A stretch of DNA of 64,000 nucleotides, from assembly GCF_902459465.1 (NCBI RefSeq), contig NC_047062.1, positions 16,251,994 to 16,315,993 on the forward strand, given 5' to 3'. Each line of letters begins with the position of its first letter. The first letter of the stretch is position 1. The notes beneath the pieces are model-generated. The model searched no databases and was not told where the DNA came from. It was given only the letters and a program-made list of their open reading frames with translations. Position numbers and translations under genes: made by a program. Source of the DNA: Asterias rubens. Its lineage: Eukaryota; Echinodermata; Asteroidea; Forcipulatida; Asteriidae. Of the stretch, positions 57,897 to 64,000 are shown piece after piece.

Positions 57897-58641
57897 GCCA
57901 GATTCCCTTTTCCCGTTCCTATTTTAATTTTCAGTGACCACCTTGCTCTTTTACACCAATATTCCTAGCCTCGCTGTGAAGGTTTGACCATAATTATAAG
58001 GAAAATAAAAGATTGTAATTTCGTGTAATTTACAAACTTTTGAAAGTTTGTTGGGATTGAATCATGCGTTTCTGTGTGTTGGGATTGAATCATGCATTTC
58101 TGTGACTGCTTCATTCTTATAGTTTGCAGGCTGCTTAAATTGTATTTCAACGATCAATAAAACTATTCACCATCTAGCTCACATCATCAGACAGGTTAAA
58201 CACTACATAAAGTAGAACTTTTACTCATATGTTAGGTTAAAATTACTCAAACCTAATGACCTTTGTTTTCTTGTTGGCTACTGGCTTGGTATATGAATAA
58301 CAATTATTAAAAAAAAAAAATTATATTAGAATTGGAAACAAATGTTCTGACACATCAAAACCAGTTGTCCTGAAAGATCACCAGTGATCCATGAAAGGTT
58401 CTCAGCAATACATTCTCACACCATGTTTTGGGTTTGTATAAAAAAGTTTGCTTCATTCGTGGATAGAACAGATTCTGCCACGGATTAATTCTCCAAAATG
58501 ATACAATGATAAGGTCTTCGAACAAATATTTGAAGTTTGTGTGTGTGACTACATAAAAAATGACTTTCTGAACTTTCATCGAAGCAGTATTCAGTGTTTG
58601 ATGAGTTATTGCTCTCCAAGACGACTCCACTTTCAAAGTTT

Positions 58642-58905
58642 TCATTTACTTAGTGGATTTCTGTCCAATATTGTCCTTGGAATTTCCTTCTTGTCCTTGA
58701 GACTGTCCACCATTGTACAATCTTGTTCAGCGTATGCCGCAAGTAGTCGTTCCTCTCTTAGTTCGACAATGCTAGCCCTGCCTGGCTGTTTATCACTTCG
58801 CCACGTTCTCTCAATATAGAATCCAAAGGCACCCACTACAACTGCAACTGGGAAGGTTACATAGGGGGCATAGGTACGTAGACCTGCCATGAGTATTGGC
58901 CACAT
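58642..58905 (-). CDS. SMIM12: Small integral membrane protein 12
   Basis: An intronless 87-residue frame reads MWPILMAGLRTYAPYVTFPV, then AVVVGAFGFYIERTW, a charged region with ELREERLLAAYAEQDCTMVD, and a conserved SLKDKKEIPRTILDRN near the end. Human SMIM12 (92 residues) has the same MWP start, RTYAPYVTFPVA membrane segment and SLKDKLE ending. One membrane helix covers about residues 10-30; the rest is soluble. Its function is poorly known. The gene is head to head with DDHD1, 1.24 kb apart, and a 5' UTR intron is possible. Confidence 0.93.
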   Translation of the reverse strand: MWPILMAGLRTYAPYVTFPVAVVVGAFGFYIERTWRSDKQPGRASIVELREERLLAAYAEQDCTMVDSLKDKKEIPRTILDRNPLSK

Positions 58906-60144
58906 GATGACTTGGGTTGCTGTCCTCGGAGAAGAGTGCTACAATTGGAATATTAATTGCACTTGCAGGTGTACTACTACTACTACTTACTAGGAAGATC
59001 TTGTTCTTGTGACGAGATTCGCTGGAACAAGAAATATAACAAAAATACTCTGTTATAAAATATCAAACTACATTTTAATACAAATGATGTGGTAAACACA
59101 TACAATGAATATACATGTACTATATTCTGCGTGCGGTGTTAAGTAAACCATGGATCAATAAATAAACTAGTCTAGTTTATTGCTCCATGAGTATACAAAT
59201 TCAAAATGTTATGAACCAAAATGGAGCAGAGTATATATAGCTCCATGATAAACACTTGAACTTACTTGAATCCACCGACACCATCACACAACTGGGGAGC
59301 AGACGGTGGTTCTGGTTACTGGGGCAGACAGCTTAGATAAGCTTATGTAGAGCCCCCCGACGTTCTTTAGGAATTTATCCACATGTCCCACTAGTTTTCC
59401 TTTCTAATTCTCCAGCCACCCTTCCCTTTTGCCTAGTTTTCAGTGGATCTATGTAGCCCAGGTTGGAGATTGGATGGAGGATACCTTTTTCCAGCCTGAT
59501 CTTTTCTAACTCAAAAGGCTCCTTTCTTTTATACACAACACACACTACACAAGTTACAGTCAGTCAGTCAGTCATGTTGGTTGTTACATCATATGTTTAA
59601 GAAAATATAATTAGCTGTTGCAAACAGTCGCACAATTAAACACTCGACAGACAACAGTCGCACGATTAGTGAAGATCGAGAAGGGGAGTGATTTCCCCCA
59701 CATTATCCTTATGGTGAGAACAAGTTTACTTGGGTGAGAGAAAGATGAAACGTTTACTTACTTGATGGCAGCATTTATAGGAAATTTGCACTAAATGTTC
59801 ACACTTGTTTAGTTTCTCTCCAAAAGAGTCCAAGTTGCTATCGTGCACATTTGCATCAACTACATGCTGCGATGTGCAAATGAATAAAGCGCCCTCTCAA
59901 GTTGAAAATTACAGTCTGGTTCATCTTTTTTTTAGGTAAACCAAAAAAAGCATGCAGCAGATGATGCAGGCAGGATGCATGATGATGATGCAGTGTTTAT
60001 GTTTGAGTTTGTGATGACCATACGTCATGAATTTAACATCACGCGACAAACCTAACTGAACATAGAACTATATCGCTGAAAACGGTGTGAATTCTAAACT
60101 GTTTTAACGTTCGTTGAGTATCAAGCAATAATCATAATGAGTAA
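58906..60144. other. Divergent spacer, SMIM12 and DDHD1
   Basis: Probably holds both promoters and the SMIM12 5' UTR. I see no TATA box, no repeat with clear ends and no extra exon. Confidence 0.4.
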
Positions 60145-63100
60145 ATGATGAATTCCTCATCGAACTCGCCCTACCAAAGCAGCTACGGTGACAACGGCAC
60201 GGCGGAGGCAGAGCAAAACCTAGGATTCAGCTACGGGCTGATGCACCAGGTAATTATTCCCCAGCCGGCCTACCAGTCGGCCATGGAATCCTTGTTGGAT
60301 ACCGGATGCTGGCCCAGCCCGGCCCACCCACCTTATTTTCTCCATGGTTTTGGGCGTAAACAATTTGATAAACATTGTTTTAGTTATTGTTGCAGTTTTG
60401 GAAAAGGACAAACTACCTGATGAACATTGCTATACTCAAAATTTATATTTATAAATTTATATTTAATATTTCGTAGGAGGTCCTGTTTTCGAGGTGTCCC
60501 TAAAATCGTGGCAAATCTTTTACCTCTCTGTGCGCGATGTAAACAGTCCCTAGATACAAATTGTGTGGTTTTATTTGCCAAGCAAAGAGTCTCCTCTCCC
60601 TTGACCAAAACTTAGAAACACGTAAGGCTCCACTGGATATTTGCACTTGTAAATGCAAAAAGTTTGGTATTTTAGGCATTTCTACAAGGTACAAAAATAT
60701 GTCATAATGTTGAGGCCTTATAAAAATATTTGCCCACCGAAAAAGTTTCATCAAACACTATTTCAATTCACAATTCATGATGATCAAATCATGTGACTGA
60801 ATATTTTGCTGAGCATTCTGGAAAAAAATGCAGAGGCTTAAAGAAGCCATGTGCCTTACATCATTTTCTAATATTTTTGGAGATTTTTTTTTTTACCCTC
60901 CGATCAATATTATTATTAATATTAAAATTTAAACGATCAGCTTGTTGATTCAATTATCACTGTTTATTTATATGCTTTATTATGAATTTTAAGAGAAAAA
61001 AAGGGGAAAAAGTAAATAAAAATCAGATTTGAAAGCCAATGATTATTCACACTTTTTATTAAATTATTTATTTTTGTTATTTTTTGCAAATAACCATGGT
61101 AATTTTAAAATTTCAATAAAAAATATTTTAAATAAAACGAAGACAATTGCTGGCTATAGAGTCGTACACAGAGTCTCAAAGAACACTTGTAGTCACTGCA
61201 GATGTTTCTTCCATGTATGGCTTTACCGGGAAACCATGCTTTCTTGTTTGCCGTGAACACAGGAAAAACTCAAAACAAATGGGGCCAGTTGAAGTCATCG
61301 AAGATCGGTGTGTAGTGTGAACATTTCAATGTCCATCAAGTTTTAATATATGTTTGCATACTTCATATTAACAAAAGAAGGTAATTAGGGCATCGGTTGA
61401 TATAAGGCATCATTATTTTTTTCCCAATTCAAAGAAAAAGGCATAATAGCGTGAAAACTGGTAAGGGGGGGATTCATAATTGGTAATGATAATTTTAATA
61501 ATAATATTATTATATTTATATATTTGGTTTGTGGTAACAGATCATAAGGTTTATCGCGAATCAGAAACGCAATGCATTGTGGGAAGGAATATGGGGCGGT
61601 TTCTATGCAGTTTCTACGACTCGCGCTCGCAACGCCTGACCTTTGTGTGGGTTCAACAGTGCCTTGATATTGATATTTTGCTATTCGCGATAAACCTTAT
61701 GTGTATATCTGCTTGCCATGTGGAGTTTGTATTTTAGGGAACTGTCTTGCTATATTATTGAATACATAGGGCCTATAATATAAAATTGTTTTGTCTTGTT
61801 TTAGTTTAATTCTACTTACTATATTTTCAAACAAAATAACCCCTTTAGAACCTTCTGTCCTTCTTGTTCATTGTTATTTCCAGATCAAGCAGACATTTAT
61901 AGTTTAGTCATAGTAGTAGTGGACCCAGTAAAACTGGGGCTCTGCTCATTTGAATTATTTTCTACGTTTGTATTTTCATCCCAACATGTAAAAAGAAAAG
62001 AAATATGGACAGAGCCCAAGTTCTGGTTATAGTTTAATCCAATCCAAAGCAACAAGGGTGTGTTATAAAAAATAAACCTAAAATGGCCCATATCATATGA
62101 AAATTGCTCATGTTTTTTCCACTATTTTCTTCTGACTCACACAACACAACAACCAAACATTTTCAAAGGTTTTTTTTTTTAAATGTTGCATACTTTCAGA
62201 TAAATGTATACTTTCAGGTAAAACAAATATTGAAACAAGTTCAATATGTGTTTGACTAAAATAATGTTTTGTTTATATGAATTGACCAGGCTATGGACCA
62301 GCCAGAGCGTGATGTACCCGAAGAATACAGACGACCACCCCCGTATAATCCCTACAGCCCGTCTGAGAACTCCAGCAGCTCCACAAGAAACGACGGGCTT
62401 GGAACGGCCAATAACAATGATTCCACAAGGCCAAAGAGTAAGAAGCCACCTCCGAGGCCCCCGCCTCCAAGACGTGCAAAGAGTGATGAGGACGATTTGG
62501 TTCAGAAACTCAAAGTTACCAAAGTGAGATGGTTCTACAGGGACGATTCCAGCAAGAAGTGGGTACCGTTCATCGGATACGATTCCTGCCAGTTGGAGTG
62601 GAAGTACCGGAAGGTGTACGAACAAGGAGATGCTGAAGATGGAGACTGTGAGAGAATCTTAGTCAGGGGAGGGCTGTATGAAGTGGATATCTTAGAGAAG
62701 AAGTGCCATGCTTTATATTGGTCTGGTGAGTTGGAAGACAAGTGCATACTGCCAAAAGATTATGTAGCATAAAAATAAGTCAGTGCTATCGTAGTCCATT
62801 GTGGAGTGTCGTGGCCGAGCAGTTTAGTGCTGCAAGTTTGGGTGTTGTCTGAGTGTGGGTTTGGATCCCCAGTCATAGCACTTGACTAATGTCCATGGGT
62901 TAGGGCCCAGTTTAATGGCATAGCTTACAGAATAATTCTGCACTTGTCTCACATATGCTACACAGGGATTCATAAGCGCAAAGTTTTGGGTAAGCAGAGC
63001 CATGGAATTGGACCCCAACTTGTTTTTTCTTTCCTGACTGACCACCATTTATGCATTTCATTCATGTACCGTTCTTCCTTTATTTCTTTGTAATTTGTAC

Positions 63101-64000
63101 AGATGAGACAGTGGATGCTATGCGGGGTACCTGGTTCTATCAATGTAACTCAGAACCTCTAGATGAAAGTATTGCTACCCAGATAGAGACTGAACACTTT
63201 GCCGAGTTTGGTGGACAGAAAACCACAGTAGATGCACCACCTACCAAGGCTGCCAAACAGGGTAACTAGACACTTATAATAATCCTGTTGTTTGGGAATG
63301 GTTATTGGAATTTCGTAGTGGTAATCTGTTTAAGCAGGTGCATCACTTTTGAGGATTTTTTCAGATCTCATGAATTTGGCAAAAAACTTCAACATTTCTC
63401 GAAAAAAAGCGGTCACCAAATGATGAGTGTATGAAACCAGAAAGTCACTTCCCACAAAGTCAGCCCCAACGCAGTTGTCTTTGACTCTCTTTCAATGCAG
63501 CATACATGTATGAGTATATGAGTATTGTACCTACATACAGATCATCGTTCGTTCCTAGCCCCAATGTTTAAATTTATATTCTTATTCCAAATAATATATT
63601 TATTCCTTAAGGCATTTGTTTTCCTTCAAAAAATCTGATAACCTCATTCATATTAATATCAACAAATATGAAATTTAATAGATGTTAAATTTGCATCAGG
63701 ATAAAGAATATTCATTGTGGTTTTTACCCACATAAACCAATGTGTGTTAGCACTGTATACTCGGTACTTTACCCGAGTTCTGTGGATATATTAAGCGCGT
63801 CATATTAAGCGCGTGAGATTCGAACCCACGACCTTTGCAATTCTAGAGCAGTGTCATACCAACTAGACCACCAAGATAGTGCCCGTTGGCTACTAAAATT
63901 TAATTAAACAATTTAATGAATACACAATCAGTGATCGGGTTAAAAAACAAATTATTATTTGGTTTTCAGTGTTGAAGCAACTGAGGTTTAAAGATCACCA
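60145..64000 (+). CDS. DDHD1: Phospholipase DDHD1, N-terminal part (runs off the window)
   Basis: Four exons are visible: 60145-60249, 62290-62725, 63103-63261 and 63970 to the edge, all in phase. The N-terminus is Ser/Asn/Gln-rich and disordered, followed by a Pro-rich stretch (PPPRPPPPRRAK) that looks like an SH3 target. Then comes the region shared with vertebrate DDHD1: KVRWFYRDDSSKKWVPFIGYD, VRGGLYEVDILEKKCHALYW, MRGTWFYQ and IETEHFAEFGGQ. The last exon begins VLKQLRFKDH, in line with the human segment before the lipase domain. DDHD1 is a cytosolic phosphatidic-acid-preferring phospholipase A1; the GxSxG lipase motif and the DDHD domain lie beyond the window. DDHD2 is less likely from the wording of these motifs. 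Confidence 0.88.
62810..63016. repeat. SINE head joined to a GGGCCCAATTT-type MITE
   Basis: GTGGCCGAGCAGTTTAGTGC and GTGGGTTTGGATCCCC resemble Pol III A and B boxes of the SINE family. From about 62908 the sequence becomes a decayed MITE running from GGGCCCAGTTTAATGGC to GCCATGGAATTGGACCCC. Confidence 0.45.
63811..63884 (-). repeat. tRNA-like pseudogene
   Basis: On the minus strand TGGTCTAGTTGGTATGACAC is an A box and GTGGGTTCGAATCTCAC a good T arm with B box. The anticodon stem and the acceptor stem do not pair. It is likely a tRNA relic or SINE head, in the last DDHD1 intron of the window. Confidence 0.4.

Noticed and set aside
58355-58645. A 96-codon frame just after SMIM12 on the same strand
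   Set aside because: Its ATG overlaps the SMIM12 stop (TAAATG), but composition is like 3' UTR and no family pattern is seen.
63811-63884. A second functional tRNA gene
   Set aside because: A and B boxes are good but the acceptor and anticodon stems do not pair.
1-64000. CRISPR arrays, operons, bacterial origins or integrated viral genes
   Set aside because: No evenly spaced direct repeats with unique spacers, no polycistronic gene runs, and no reverse transcriptase, capsid or integrase motifs were seen on either strand.

Overview
The window is nuclear DNA from an animal, most likely an echinoderm and probably a sea star. The genes are short exons with GT/AG introns of animal type. Introns and spacers are full of small inverted-repeat elements and tRNA-derived SINEs that I associate, from memory only, with asteroid genomes. 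There is no bacterial or viral signal. Coding sequences were rebuilt by following reading frame and splice phase from exon to exon. Names rest on remembered vertebrate relatives, not on a database search.

Layout, left to right. Position 1-73 is a possible last coding piece of an upstream gene. PPP1R36 (2924-16073, +, 16 exons) carries a complete tRNA-Val(UAC) gene in its second intron. A two-exon gene of unknown function (17712-22766, +) has a single-exon DUS4L gene (19821-20828, +) inside its intron. A DM9-like ORF (23150-23485, -) looks like a gene fragment. STPG4 (24763-28453, -, 7 exons) follows, then a B3GAT-type glucuronyltransferase (31035-34603, +, 4 exons).

Ataxin-3 (38886-44683, -, 8 exons) and NEK2 (45269-51495, +, 8 exons) stand head to head over a 585 bp shared promoter with two CCAAT boxes and a CHR-like site. 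NDUFB1 (53119-53292, -) is a 57-residue gene that ORF-length filters would miss. Next come a 58-residue ORF with its own poly(A) signal (53720-53896, -), an unrecognised 158-residue ORF (55908-56384, +) and a tentative two-exon small gene (57273-57896, -). SMIM12 (58642-58905, -) is head to head with DDHD1, which starts at 60145 and runs off the right edge.

The genes do not form a pathway. They are ordinary conserved animal genes: cilium/sperm (PPP1R36, STPG4), tRNA modification (DUS4L), glycosaminoglycan linker synthesis (B3GAT), deubiquitination (ATXN3), centrosome cycle (NEK2), complex I (NDUFB1) and phospholipid metabolism (DDHD1). I found no convincing new multi-gene system. The most useful leads are the conserved degron architecture of NEK2 with a possible NEK2B-like isoform, a polyQ-free ataxin-3, four unrecognised small ORFs, and a well-preserved set of nested inverted-repeat elements with readable target-site duplications.
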